A DNA stretch of 64,000 nt from UBA7239 sp035430165. Lineage in GTDB: Bacteria; Pseudomonadota; Gammaproteobacteria; Pseudomonadales; UBA7239. Of the stretch, positions 25,605 through 34,629 are shown piece after piece; position 1 is the first letter of the stretch; the number at the start of each line of letters is the position of its first letter. The stretch spans positions 1 to 64,000 of the forward strand of contig DAOMGE010000011.1 in the NCBI GenBank assembly GCA_035430165.1. The letters run 5' to 3'. The position numbers and the translations under genes were made by a program. The notes under the pieces were generated by a model. It was not told the origin of the DNA and made no database searches. It saw only the letters and a program-made list of their open reading frames with translations.

Positions 25605-25937
25605 ATGAACGAAGTCATCCAACAAGCAGCTGAACACGCGGGCAATGTGCCGTTTGTCAGCGTGTTTACCGTGTTCGTGCTGGCAATTTTTGTCGGCTAC
25701 TACGTGGTCTGGGGCGTAACACCCGCCCTTCACACACCGCTGATGGCGGTTACCAACGCCTTGTCCGGCATCATTGTGGTCGGTGCGATGTTGCAAGCCG
25801 TATCCATTGAAGGCCATGCCGTCACAGCGACCAGTGTTATCGGTGCTCTCGCTGTATTCCTCGCCAGCATCAATATTTTCGGTGGCTTTGCGGTCACGGA
25901 AAGAATGCTGGATATGTTCCGCAAGAAAAAGAAGTGA
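25605..25937 (+). CDS. pntAB: NAD(P) transhydrogenase subunit alpha part 2
   Basis: A 110-residue membrane protein with three or four hydrophobic helices, forming the alpha-side part of the proton channel (domain II). WGVTPALHTPLMAVTNALSG is the conserved family segment. It follows pntAA by 20 bases and precedes pntB by 11. A GGAG ribosome-binding site lies before the ATG. Confidence 0.93.
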   Translation: MNEVIQQAAEHAGNVPFVSVFTVFVLAIFVGYYVVWGVTPALHTPLMAVTNALSGIIVVGAMLQAVSIEGHAVTATSVIGALAVFLASINIFGGFAVTERMLDMFRKKKK

Positions 25938-25948
25938 GGCATTGAATC

Positions 25949-27337
25949 ATGGATCATCTCGCACAATATGCTGACTGGGCGTACCTGATTGGTGCTGTCC
26001 TTTTCATCCTGACCCTGCGCGGCCTGTCTTCACCCGCGACAGCCATTATGGGTAACCGCTACGGCATGATGGGCATGGGCCTTGCGGTCGTCGCGACTTT
26101 CTTTGTTGCGCCAAACCCTAACGTCGCCATGATCATCGGCGCCATGATCGGCGGCGCAGCCATCGGTATCTATCGCGCACGCACCGTGCCGATGACGCAA
26201 ATGCCGGAAACCGTGGCGATGATGCACTCGCTGGTGGGTCTGGCTGCGGTGTTGATTGCTGTGGCTGCGGTTCTGCATGCCGGCCAGCACCATGACAGCG
26301 TGCATCGCTTCGAACTGTTTGTTGGCTGCTTTATCGGCGCGATCACCTTCAGCGCATCCGTCTTTGCTTTCGGCAAACTCGCCGCGAAAAAATGGGCGAA
26401 GTCACTGAACGGCAACTGGGTCAAGGTGGTGCAAGCCGCACTGGCGATTGCCATGATCGGCTTTGGTATTTACTACTTCACCAGCGAAAGCCTGACCGCG
26501 TTCTATGCGATGACTGCGCTGGCCATTGTGTTGGGTTACTTCTGGATTGCACCCATCGGCGGCGGCGATATGCCGGTGGTTGTTTCATTGCTGAACTCGT
26601 TTTCCGGCTGGGCTGCTGCCGGTATCGGTTTCACGCTGAACAACCCGATGCTGATCATTGCCGGCTCACTGGTCGGTTCGTCCGGTGCGATTCTCTCTTA
26701 CGTCATGTGCAAAGCCATGAACCGTTCACTGTTCAACGTATTGTTCGGCGGTTTCGGCGCTGCTGCTGCCGGTGCTGTTGCGGGCGATGGCAAGGAAAAA
26801 ACCTACAAATCCGGTTCTGCCGATGACGCCGCCTTCATGATGGGCAATGCGGATTCCGTGGTGATCGTTCCGGGTTACGGGCTGGCACAAGCGCGCGCGC
26901 AAAATGCCGTGAAAGAACTGGCGAACGCACTGAAAGAAAAAGGCGTAACGGTTCGCTACGCGATTCACCCGGTTGCAGGTCGCATGCCAGGCCACATGAA
27001 CGTATTGCTGGCGGAAGCCGATGTGCCGTACGAAGACGTGAAAGAAATGGACGAGATCAACAGCGATTTCCCGTCTACGGATGTGGTGCTGGTGATCGGT
27101 GCGAATGACGTCGTAAACCCGGCGGCAAAAACCGATCCGTCGTCACCGATCTTCGGCATGCCCATTCTCGAGGCCAACCGCGCGCGCACTGTCATGGTGA
27201 TCAAGCGCTCGATGGCCGTGGGTTACGCCGGTCTCGATAACGACCTGTTCTACCTCGACAAGACCATGATGATTTTCGGCGATGCGAAAAAAGTTGTCGA
27301 AGACATGGTGAAGTCACTGACAGGTGGCGGCCACTAA
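25949..27337 (+). CDS. pntB: NAD(P) transhydrogenase subunit beta
   Basis: A 462-residue protein: about eight or nine membrane helices up to residue 260 (domain II) followed by the soluble NADP(H)-binding domain III, with VIVPGYGLAQARAQ, HPVAGRMPGHMNVLLAEA and VLVIGANDVVNPAA. It completes the transhydrogenase. A strong terminator follows 19 bases after the stop. Confidence 0.94.
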   Translation: MDHLAQYADWAYLIGAVLFILTLRGLSSPATAIMGNRYGMMGMGLAVVATFFVAPNPNVAMIIGAMIGGAAIGIYRARTVPMTQMPETVAMMHSLVGLAAVLIAVAAVLHAGQHHDSVHRFELFVGCFIGAITFSASVFAFGKLAAKKWAKSLNGNWVKVVQAALAIAMIGFGIYYFTSESLTAFYAMTALAIVLGYFWIAPIGGGDMPVVVSLLNSFSGWAAAGIGFTLNNPMLIIAGSLVGSSGAILSYVMCKAMNRSLFNVLFGGFGAAAAGAVAGDGKEKTYKSGSADDAAFMMGNADSVVIVPGYGLAQARAQNAVKELANALKEKGVTVRYAIHPVAGRMPGHMNVLLAEADVPYEDVKEMDEINSDFPSTDVVLVIGANDVVNPAAKTDPSSPIFGMPILEANRARTVMVIKRSMAVGYAGLDNDLFYLDKTMMIFGDAKKVVEDMVKSLTGGGH

Positions 27338-27356
27338 ATCAGCGTTTCGCAGAAAC

Positions 27357-27386
27357 AAAAAAGCCACCGCTCAGGTGGCTTTTTTT
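27357..27386. terminator. Bidirectional intrinsic terminator between pntB and accC
   Basis: GCCACC (27363-27368), a five-base loop and GGTGGC (27374-27379), preceded by six A and followed by seven T. The A and T tracts let it work for the plus-strand pnt operon and, in reverse, for the minus-strand acc operon that ends at 27403. Confidence 0.9.
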
Positions 27387-27402
27387 ATGGGCATGAAAAA
27401 AT

Positions 27403-28749
27403 CTAGTGCTTGGCGCCCAGTTTCTTTTCCAGATAGTGGATATTGATACCGCCCCGCGCAAACTCCGTATCGCGCACCAGATCCTGGTGCAACGGAATAT
27501 TACTGCGGATGCCGTCTACCACCGTTTCATCCAGTGCCGTGCGCATGCGCGCAAGTGCAATCGCACGATCATCACCATGGCTGATCACTTTCGCGATCAG
27601 TGAATCATAAAACGGCGGGATGGAATAACCGCTGTACAAATGCGAATCCACACGGATACCCGGACCGCCCGGCGCGTGCCAGTGGTTGACCTTGCCGGGG
27701 CACGGCGTAAATGTTTTCGGATCTTCCGCGTTGATACGGCATTCAAACGCGTGGCCGCGAATCACAACATCCTTTTGTTTTATTGTCAGCGGCAAGCCAC
27801 TGGCAATTTTCAATTGCTCTTTGACAATGTCGATGCCTGTCACCATTTCGGTAACAGGATGCTCGACCTGCACGCGCGTGTTCATTTCGATGAAATAGAA
27901 ATTTTCATTTTCGTACAGGAATTCAAACGTGCCGGCACCGCTGTAACCGATGTCGATACATGCCTTCACACAAGCTGCCGCCACTTCATCGCGCACCTTT
28001 TGCGGAATGCCCGGTGCCGGCGCTTCTTCGAGTACTTTCTGGTGACGACGCTGCAAGGAACAATCCCGGTCGCCGAGATGAATTGCATGGCCTTTGCCGT
28101 CAGATAAAACCTGTATTTCCACGTGCCGTGGATTCTGCAGGAATTTTTCCATGTACACCGTGCTGTCACCGAATGCTGCCAGCGCTTCGCTGCGCGTGAC
28201 TTGCACGGCATTGATGAGATGCGCTTCGGTATGCACCACACGCATACCGCGTCCACCACCGCCGGCCGCTGCCTTGATGATGACGGGATACCCGACTTCG
28301 CGGCCAATTCGCGTAATTGATTCCGGATCATCCGGCAGTGCGCCATCCGAACCGGGTACCGTTGGTACACCGGCTTTTTTCATCGCCACTTTTGCCGACA
28401 CCTTGTCGCCCATCAAACGAATGACGTCCGCGCTGGGGCCGATAAAAATAAATCCGCTCTTGACAACCTGCTCGGCAAAATTCGCATTTTCGGCGAGAAA
28501 ACCGTAGCCGGGATGCACAGCCTGCGCGTCGGTGATTTCCATCGCGCTGATGATGGCCGGCACATTCAGGTAACTGTCGGACGATTTATTCGGGCCGATG
28601 CAAACCGCTTCATCGGCGAGACGCACGTGCATCAGGTCGCGATCAATTTTCGAGTGCACGGCAACGGTTTTGATGCCGAGCTCCTTGCAGGCGCGCAATA
28701 TCCGCAGTGCAATTTCACCACGGTTGGCGATAACGACTTTATCAAGCAT
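27403..28749 (-). CDS. accC: Acetyl-CoA carboxylase, biotin carboxylase subunit
   Basis: A 448-residue ATP-grasp enzyme that carboxylates biotin on AccB, the first half of malonyl-CoA synthesis. MLDKVVIANRGEIALRILRA is the conserved N-terminus and fixes the start at 28749. The glycine-rich AAAGGGGRGMRVV is the ATP lid, and FIEMNTRVQVEHPVTE carries catalytic residues. It lies 13 bases after accB. It supplies malonyl-CoA for fatty acids and, indirectly, for the polyene cluster. Confidence 0.95.
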   Translation of the reverse strand: MLDKVVIANRGEIALRILRACKELGIKTVAVHSKIDRDLMHVRLADEAVCIGPNKSSDSYLNVPAIISAMEITDAQAVHPGYGFLAENANFAEQVVKSGFIFIGPSADVIRLMGDKVSAKVAMKKAGVPTVPGSDGALPDDPESITRIGREVGYPVIIKAAAGGGGRGMRVVHTEAHLINAVQVTRSEALAAFGDSTVYMEKFLQNPRHVEIQVLSDGKGHAIHLGDRDCSLQRRHQKVLEEAPAPGIPQKVRDEVAAACVKACIDIGYSGAGTFEFLYENENFYFIEMNTRVQVEHPVTEMVTGIDIVKEQLKIASGLPLTIKQKDVVIRGHAFECRINAEDPKTFTPCPGKVNHWHAPGGPGIRVDSHLYSGYSIPPFYDSLIAKVISHGDDRAIALARMRTALDETVVDGIRSNIPLHQDLVRDTEFARGGINIHYLEKKLGAKH

Positions 28750-28762
28750 GCTGCACCCGCAA

Positions 28763-29215
28763 TCAGGCAATCGTGAACATCGGTTGGTCGAATTCGACCG
28801 GCGCACCGTCATCAACCAGAATGGCCTGGATAACACCCGCCTTGTCAGATTCAATCTGGTTCATCATTTTCATCGCCTCGACGATACACAACACATCGCC
28901 AACCTTGACCGACTGGCCCACTTCCGCAAACGCGGGTGAATCCGGCGACGGCGAACGGTAAAACGTGCCCACCATCGGCGATTTCACGATATGGCCAGAC
29001 AAGGCTGCCGGCTTCGGCGCTTCGGCTGGCGCAGCAGCCGGTGCAGGAGCAACAGGAGCTGGCGCGTGCGTCGCGTAGGCCATCGGCGCTGCCATCATCG
29101 GCATCACGCCATTGCGCGAGATGCGAACCGTTTCTTCGCCTTCGCGAATTTCGAGTTCGCCAATATTGGATTCTTCCAGCAATTCGATCAGTTTTTTTAT
29201 CTTGCGAATATCCAT
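28763..29215 (-). CDS. accB: Acetyl-CoA carboxylase biotin carboxyl carrier protein
   Basis: A 150-residue carrier. Its N-terminal part (MDIRKIKKLIELLEESNIGE) is followed by an Ala/Pro-rich linker at about 50-72 and a biotinyl domain with EAMKMMN, in which Lys116 takes the biotin. It lies upstream of accC in the same operon and 58 bases downstream of aroQ. Confidence 0.95.
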   Translation of the reverse strand: MDIRKIKKLIELLEESNIGELEIREGEETVRISRNGVMPMMAAPMAYATHAPAPVAPAPAAAPAEAPKPAALSGHIVKSPMVGTFYRSPSPDSPAFAEVGQSVKVGDVLCIVEAMKMMNQIESDKAGVIQAILVDDGAPVEFDQPMFTIA

Positions 29216-29273
29216 GGTCTACACGTGCCCCCACGTAAAAAAATTAACGCCACCCATACAACAACCGACAGGG

Positions 29274-29714
29274 TTACCGGTTCAGTTTCTTGATGGCCGC
29301 TTGCAACGCCAGTTCGTAACCGATGGCCCCCAAGCCACAGATCACGCCTTCGGCGATATCAGAAAAATAGGAATGCTGGCGGAACGCCTCGCGCTTGTGC
29401 ACATTCGATAAATGCACTTCGATAAACGGGATGCTGGCTGCCAGCAAGGCATCGCGCAAGGCTACGCTGGTATGCGTGAACGCCGCCGGGTTGAAGATAA
29501 TGAAATCGACGCCTTCACGACGCGCATCATGGATGCGGTCAATCAACTCGTATTCGGCATTACTTTGCAGGATTTGCAGGTGCTGCCCCTGCTGCAGGGC
29601 CAACTCGGTGAGGCGCGCATTGATGCTGTCGAGCGTATCGGCACCGTACAAGCCCGGCTCCCGGGTGCCGAGCAAATTCAGGTTGGGGCCGTGTAGCACC
29701 AGGATGGTGGCCAT
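29274..29714 (-). CDS. aroQ: 3-dehydroquinate dehydratase, type II
   Basis: A 146-residue enzyme of the shikimate pathway that converts 3-dehydroquinate to 3-dehydroshikimate. VLHGPNLNLLGTREPGLYG contains the conserved N-terminal motif with Tyr23, and the histidine-rich EVHLSNVHKRE is the substrate-binding segment. The aroQ-accB-accC order is common in Gammaproteobacteria. The pathway also feeds the aromatic amino acids used by the ammonia-lyase at 9068. Confidence 0.95.
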   Translation of the reverse strand: MATILVLHGPNLNLLGTREPGLYGADTLDSINARLTELALQQGQHLQILQSNAEYELIDRIHDARREGVDFIIFNPAAFTHTSVALRDALLAASIPFIEVHLSNVHKREAFRQHSYFSDIAEGVICGLGAIGYELALQAAIKKLNR

Positions 29715-29840
29715 GGCATGTCCTTCAGGCTGTCACTGTATTGGCCGCAGTTTGCCGCAAGGTCAGGATGATGTCCATGCAATCTTCGGCGATCTGTGGC
29801 AAACACCAGAAAATCGGCGGAGATTGGCGGAGATTGCAGT

Positions 29841-31025
29841 TCAACGGTTCATGGCGTGCTGCAAATCAGCGACCCCGAGTGTGGCTTGCAGGCGCAATCC
29901 GACCACCAGGGCGCTTTCCAGTGCCGGGTCTGTGCCCGGATTGATGATGTACTGGATATCCGGCTGCAAACTCAGCCATGGCGCAATTTGGGTGGTGTAG
30001 GTCAACTCCAGCGCGGTCTCTGCCTTGTCCCAGTTGTTGCCTGCCAGTTTTTCGCTGTCCAGATAGCTGTCGCCATTGTGCGCCGAAGCGATGCCAAGCC
30101 CTACCCGGTCATCTTCATGCAGCAGGTTGCCGGTAAACGTGAGGCCGGCGCCGTAATACGCACCAAACGGGTTGACCTCATCATTGGCACGCCCCACCCG
30201 CAGATATGACGCCCACTTGCCGCCGGCTGCTTCACCCAGGCCGGTATCAACAAAGCCGTACACACCGTTGCTGTGGTCGTGCCCACCGCCGTAAGCGGCA
30301 AAACCGTGGGTGTAATACCAGCTGCCCAGACCGAAGCGCAGGTCTTCCTGCGGCTGGTAATTCACCTCACCCACGGCCAGCGCGCCCTCGTCCTTGCGAA
30401 TCTGGACATGCGTGTGGCGGTTGTTGCCGTTGTGGTCGCCGGGCGTAGCATCCGCGATCACGGCTTTCACTTTCCAGGCCGGATCGACCGCCCACAGGCC
30501 GCGCACCGCCAGACCGGTCACGGGCGCAATGGAGGGACCGCTGGTGCCGCTCTGGGCGAAATCCATGCCAGCGCCTTGCGAGCTGTTCAGGAACAGGCTC
30601 GCCGTCTCGATACTGTCGAATTCGGAGTTGATGTCGTAGAGACCGGTCTTGATCGAGCTGCCGCTATCGCCCACTTGCTGCTCATACCAGAGTTCATACA
30701 AACGCTCGCCATCACCGAAGTCGATATTGCTGCTGACTTGCGCATCGCCTGCAATTGCATTGAAGCTCTTGCGACTGACCAGATAATCCACATGCAGTGT
30801 GCCGCCCTGGTGGCCCCAGGCTTTATCCGTGTCGATATCGCCATACAGGGACAGCAGGTCAATATAGGCCGAATCCCGTGTCGCCCCGCCACGGGTATTC
30901 CTGAGCAGGTCACCGGTGTAGGTGAGACCCGCCTGGTAAGCGCCGGTTTCTTCTGCGGCCAGGGCAAAAGCTGGTGCGAAGGCCAGCAAGACAGTAACTA
31001 TCCGTTTTTGTTGGCACGATTTCAT
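29841..31025 (-). CDS. OprB-like outer-membrane porin
   Basis: A 394-residue outer-membrane protein with a signal peptide (MKSCQQKRIVTVLLAFAPAFALA). Many alternating aromatic/polar strands follow, consistent with a 16-strand barrel. The C-terminal PWLSLQPDIQYIINPGTD resembles carbohydrate-selective porins of the OprB family. GGAGAAGG precedes the ATG at 31025; a start further upstream would lie before the ribosome-binding site. A Fur-box-like palindrome at 31056-31076 sits right upstream, so iron may control it. The substrate is unknown, and no sugar-uptake genes are adjacent. Confidence 0.78.
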   Translation of the reverse strand: MKSCQQKRIVTVLLAFAPAFALAAEETGAYQAGLTYTGDLLRNTRGGATRDSAYIDLLSLYGDIDTDKAWGHQGGTLHVDYLVSRKSFNAIAGDAQVSSNIDFGDGERLYELWYEQQVGDSGSSIKTGLYDINSEFDSIETASLFLNSSQGAGMDFAQSGTSGPSIAPVTGLAVRGLWAVDPAWKVKAVIADATPGDHNGNNRHTHVQIRKDEGALAVGEVNYQPQEDLRFGLGSWYYTHGFAAYGGGHDHSNGVYGFVDTGLGEAAGGKWASYLRVGRANDEVNPFGAYYGAGLTFTGNLLHEDDRVGLGIASAHNGDSYLDSEKLAGNNWDKAETALELTYTTQIAPWLSLQPDIQYIINPGTDPALESALVVGLRLQATLGVADLQHAMNR

Positions 31026-31055
31026 GGACCTTCTCCCAGTCGACACACTGCCCGT

Positions 31056-31076
31056 AAATGATAATGAATATCATTT
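31056..31076 (-). promoter_or_regulatory. Fur-box-like operator upstream of the OprB-like porin
   Basis: GATAATGAATATCATT at 31060-31075 matches 14 of 16 positions of the corresponding stretch of the 19-bp Fur consensus (GATAATGATAATCATTATC), and the outer eight bases of the 21-base site are symmetric. It is 31 bases from the porin start. The fur gene itself is at 61008. Read by eye. Confidence 0.65.
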
Positions 31077-31097
31077 GTGGGTGGAAGGCCTGTTTGC

Positions 31098-33251
31098 CTA
31101 ATTCGCCAATTTGTCGAGCAGGATCTGCTGCGCCGTGCGCGGCTGCCGGTGCCTGGGTGCCAGCCGGTTGTAGTTACCACTGGCGTCCAGCTCCCAGGCC
31201 TGGGTGTTGTCATTCAGGTAGGCGTCCAGCTCGGCGCGGATACGTTTGATCTGCTTCTGGTGAAAGATCGGGAACGCGACTTCCACGCGATGCAGCAGGT
31301 TGCGCTCCATCCAGTCTGCGCTGGAGCAATAGATTTGCGGATCGCTGTTCTGGAAAAAATACACGCGCGAGTGTTCGAGGAAACGCCCGATAATCGACAC
31401 GACGCGGATATTGTCCGACACACCGGGAATGCGCGGTTTCAGGCAACAGACCCCACGCACAATCAGATCCACTTTCACGCCAGCTTGCGATGCGCGATAC
31501 AGTGCGCGAATCATCTTGCGTTCTGTCAGCCCGTTCACCTTGATGATGATGTGTGCGGGTTTGCCGCTTTTTGCCGCCTTGATTTCCTTGTCGATCATCG
31601 CGAGCAATTGTTTTTGCAAGGTAAACGGCGCGTGCAGGAGCGATTGCATCTTGATGGTCTTACCCATGCCCGTGAGTTCCTGGAACACCTTGTGTACATC
31701 GGTACACAGTGTTTCGTCATCGGTGAGCAAACTGTAATCGGTATAGGCGCGTGCATTGCCGCTGTGATAATTGCCGGTGCCAAGATGCGCGTAGCGTTTC
31801 ATCTTGCCGCCTTCGCGGCGCACGATCATCGACATTTTTGCATGTGTCTTGTAGCCGAGCACACCGTAAACCACTACCGCACCCGCTTCTTGCAAGCGGC
31901 TGGCCAGCAACAGGTTTTCTTCTTCATCAAAACGCGCGCGCAATTCAACTACCGCTGTCACTTCCTTGCCGTTGCGCGCCGCTTCTGCCAATGCATCAAC
32001 AATTTCAGATTTTCCACCGGATCGATACAGCGTTTGCTTGATCGCCACCACATCGGGATCCTTGGCGGCACTGCGCAGGAAATCGATCACCGGTGTGAAG
32101 GACTGGAACGGGTGCAACAACAACTGGTCTTCGCGGCGGATGCTTTCAAAAATATTGCGGTCGCTATCGAGTGCCGCTGGCAATCCGGGCGCAAATGCCG
32201 GATAGGAAAGGTCGGGGCGCTGCAGCAGACTGTCGAGTTTCAGCAAGCGGTGCAGGTTTAACGGGCCATCCAGCCGGAACAATTCGCTCTCGTTCAGGTT
32301 GAACTGGTCGAGCAGGAATGCACACATATCGTCCGGACAATCTTTCGAGACTTCCAGTTTCACCGCCGTGCCAAAACGCCGGGAAGACAATTCTCCTTTC
32401 AAGGCCAGCGCGATGTCTTCCACTTCCGCCGCATTCATTTCCAGGTCAGCGTTGCGCGTCACACGAAACTTGTGGCAGTCGCGCACGGTCATGCCGGGGA
32501 AAAGTTCTTCAACATTGGCGTGGATTATCGAAGACAGGAATACAAAATTGTCGCCGCCGTCGGTCAGGTGTGATGGCATGCGGATAATGCGCGGCATCGA
32601 GCGGGGCGTCGGCACAATGGCATAACCACTTTCGCGGCCAAACGCATCGCTGCCACTGAGTGACAGGATGAAATTGAGGCTCTTGTTGACCAGACGCGGA
32701 AACGGATGCGCGGGGTCAAGGCCGATCGGACTGATAACCGGCAGTATTTCTTCACGAAAATAACGGCGCGCCCACGCTGCCTGCTCCGGCGTCCACAAAT
32801 TGCGGAACAGCAGGCGAATATTTTCCTTTTCCAGCGATGGCAGCAGGATGTTATTGAAAATTTCATATTGCAGTTTGACCGCCGCATGCACCTGACGCGA
32901 AATGACATCGAGCACATCGCGCGCGCGCATACCATCCGGGCCCGGCTGTTCGCGCTGGAATTCGATCTGTTTTTTCAGGCCCGCGACACGGATTTCAAAA
33001 AATTCATCCATGTTGGAACTGAAAATCAACAGGAAACGCACCCGTTCCAGCAATGGATGCGTTTCATCCAGCGCCTGGTCCAGTACGCGCAAGTTGAAAG
33101 CCAGTTGCGATAATTCGCGATTGATGTAGAGATCCTGTTTGCCAAGATCAATGACCGGGGCGAGGGCAGGTACATCTGCGTCAACCGCAGCGGGCACAAC
33201 TGGATTTGTATCTTTCACATGAAAACCATCGGGTATTACTGATATATTCAA
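31098..33251 (-). CDS. ppk: Polyphosphate kinase 1
   Basis: A 717-residue enzyme that polymerises ATP gamma-phosphate into polyphosphate. DLYINRELSQLAFNLRVL is the conserved N-domain start, and FSSNMDEFFEIRVAG follows. The segment HLGTGNYHSGNARAYTD near residue 489 holds the histidine that is phosphorylated in this family, and the C-terminal VEVAFPI region is present. The start is uncertain: the longest reading uses TTG at 33251, while GTG at 33218 is also possible; neither has a good ribosome-binding site. Confidence 0.94.
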   Translation of the reverse strand: MNISVIPDGFHVKDTNPVVPAAVDADVPALAPVIDLGKQDLYINRELSQLAFNLRVLDQALDETHPLLERVRFLLIFSSNMDEFFEIRVAGLKKQIEFQREQPGPDGMRARDVLDVISRQVHAAVKLQYEIFNNILLPSLEKENIRLLFRNLWTPEQAAWARRYFREEILPVISPIGLDPAHPFPRLVNKSLNFILSLSGSDAFGRESGYAIVPTPRSMPRIIRMPSHLTDGGDNFVFLSSIIHANVEELFPGMTVRDCHKFRVTRNADLEMNAAEVEDIALALKGELSSRRFGTAVKLEVSKDCPDDMCAFLLDQFNLNESELFRLDGPLNLHRLLKLDSLLQRPDLSYPAFAPGLPAALDSDRNIFESIRREDQLLLHPFQSFTPVIDFLRSAAKDPDVVAIKQTLYRSGGKSEIVDALAEAARNGKEVTAVVELRARFDEEENLLLASRLQEAGAVVVYGVLGYKTHAKMSMIVRREGGKMKRYAHLGTGNYHSGNARAYTDYSLLTDDETLCTDVHKVFQELTGMGKTIKMQSLLHAPFTLQKQLLAMIDKEIKAAKSGKPAHIIIKVNGLTERKMIRALYRASQAGVKVDLIVRGVCCLKPRIPGVSDNIRVVSIIGRFLEHSRVYFFQNSDPQIYCSSADWMERNLLHRVEVAFPIFHQKQIKRIRAELDAYLNDNTQAWELDASGNYNRLAPRHRQPRTAQQILLDKLAN

Positions 33252-33308
33252 TATATAACAGATTTATGACGACTACGTGAAAATCCACTCCGGCGAAAGC
33301 AGCGTTGC

Positions 33309-34007
33309 GTGAAAGCAGAATTCTCCCCCATCGGCATACTCCGTTCGCCTTTTCGCGAAAAATTCGGCATTCCGCGCCAACCGGGACTGGCACCACACGC
33401 CATGAGTCGCCTGGTACTGTTACCGGAATTTTCCAGCGCCGCCTGTGTTGACGGCCTGGAAGGATTTTCCCACCTGTGGTTGTTGTTTCTTTTTCATGGC
33501 ACAGCCGCACAGGGCTGGCAGCCTTCGGTGCGCCCGCCACGACTGGGCGGCAACGCGCGGCGCGGCGTGTTTGCCACGCGCTCGATGTTCAGGCCGAATC
33601 CTGTCGGTTTATCGGCTGTCGAACTGGTTGGCATTGTTGATGGCTTACACGGCAAGGAGCTGTTGTTGCGCGGCGCGGACCTGCTCGACGGCACGCCCAT
33701 CCTTGATATCAAACCCTACATACCCTACGCCGATGCCAGACCGGATGCCCGCGCCGGTTTCGCACCTGTCGCACCAACAACACTGCCGGTCCACTGGACA
33801 GAAAACGCACAGGCGCAAGCCGGTGCGCTACAGCTTTCCGGTGATTTGCGTTGCCTGATCGCAGAAGTGCTCGCACAGGATCCGCGCCCGGCATATCGTC
33901 ACGACAGCGAGGATAACAATGAATACGGTGTGTGGCTGGACACGGTGAATGTGCGCTTCTGTTGCCGCGACGGTGTCATGCAGGTGCTCGCCGTCGAACC
34001 ACGCTGA
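33309..34007 (+). CDS. trmO: tRNA (N6-threonylcarbamoyladenosine(37)-N6)-methyltransferase TrmO
   Basis: A 232-residue protein of the TsaA/YaeB family, which methylates t6A37 in tRNA-Thr. FSPIGILRSPFREKFGIPRQ at the start, GFSHLWLLFLFH, GVFATRSMFRPNPVGLS and DIKPYIPYAD are hallmark segments. The start is GTG at 33309, divergent from ppk. Confidence 0.93.
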   Translation: MKAEFSPIGILRSPFREKFGIPRQPGLAPHAMSRLVLLPEFSSAACVDGLEGFSHLWLLFLFHGTAAQGWQPSVRPPRLGGNARRGVFATRSMFRPNPVGLSAVELVGIVDGLHGKELLLRGADLLDGTPILDIKPYIPYADARPDARAGFAPVAPTTLPVHWTENAQAQAGALQLSGDLRCLIAEVLAQDPRPAYRHDSEDNNEYGVWLDTVNVRFCCRDGVMQVLAVEPR

Positions 34008-34015
34008 TCCGTTGA

Positions 34016-34609
34016 TCAACGCGCAATCCGCTGGCGCAAGAACGCCAGCATCCGGGAAAAATGGCGGTCGGCATTCTGGAACGCGTGGTCGCCCCCATAC
34101 TCGATGACAGCAGGGCTTTTGTAGAAATGCGTGGCGGCCTCACGGTAGTCCAGCGTTTCATCCGCTGTTTGCACCATCAACAACAGGTTTGCCGGCACGA
34201 CGGGCTGGTCGACATAAAGCCCGCGCAAATCCTCGACATGCTGTTGTGTCAGCACATAACGTTGCTGCGTATGGAAATTCTCGTTCTCACCCAGATAGCG
34301 CGACAGCGTTTCAAACGGACGCACAGCGGGATTGATCAACACCGCCGGCGCGCGAAATTTTTCTGCAAGGTACACCGCATAAAAGCCGCCGAGCGAACTG
34401 CCGATAAACCCTGTGTGCTGCGGCGCCAGTGCGGCAAGTGTCTCGAGTTGTGCGATGGCATCCAGCGGGAACGGCGCCAGTGCCGGCACATGCAGTGTGA
34501 CATCCGGATGATACGCGGCAATCCACTGGCTGAACTGTTGCGCCTTGTGTGACTGCGGCGAACTGTTGAAGCCATGGATATAAACAATGGAAAACGATGT
34601 GCTATTCAT
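34016..34609 (-). CDS. yqiA: YqiA-like alpha/beta-hydrolase esterase
   Basis: A 197-residue alpha/beta hydrolase. YIHGFNSSPQSHKA near the start and the nucleophile elbow GSSLGGFYA are the YqiA pattern; a catalytic histidine is likely in GGDHAFQN. It lies 20 bases downstream of cpdA in a minus-strand run that matches the nudF-yqiB-cpdA-yqiA order of enterobacteria. The physiological substrate is unknown. Confidence 0.88.
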   Translation of the reverse strand: MNSTSFSIVYIHGFNSSPQSHKAQQFSQWIAAYHPDVTLHVPALAPFPLDAIAQLETLAALAPQHTGFIGSSLGGFYAVYLAEKFRAPAVLINPAVRPFETLSRYLGENENFHTQQRYVLTQQHVEDLRGLYVDQPVVPANLLLMVQTADETLDYREAATHFYKSPAVIEYGGDHAFQNADRHFSRMLAFLRQRIAR

Positions 34610-34629
34610 TCTGTCAAGCAGTTATGCAA

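Noticed and set aside
29816..29835. Tandem repeat near aroQ (GGCGGAGATT twice)
   Set aside because: Only two ten-base units, probably chance or a minor duplication with no evident role.
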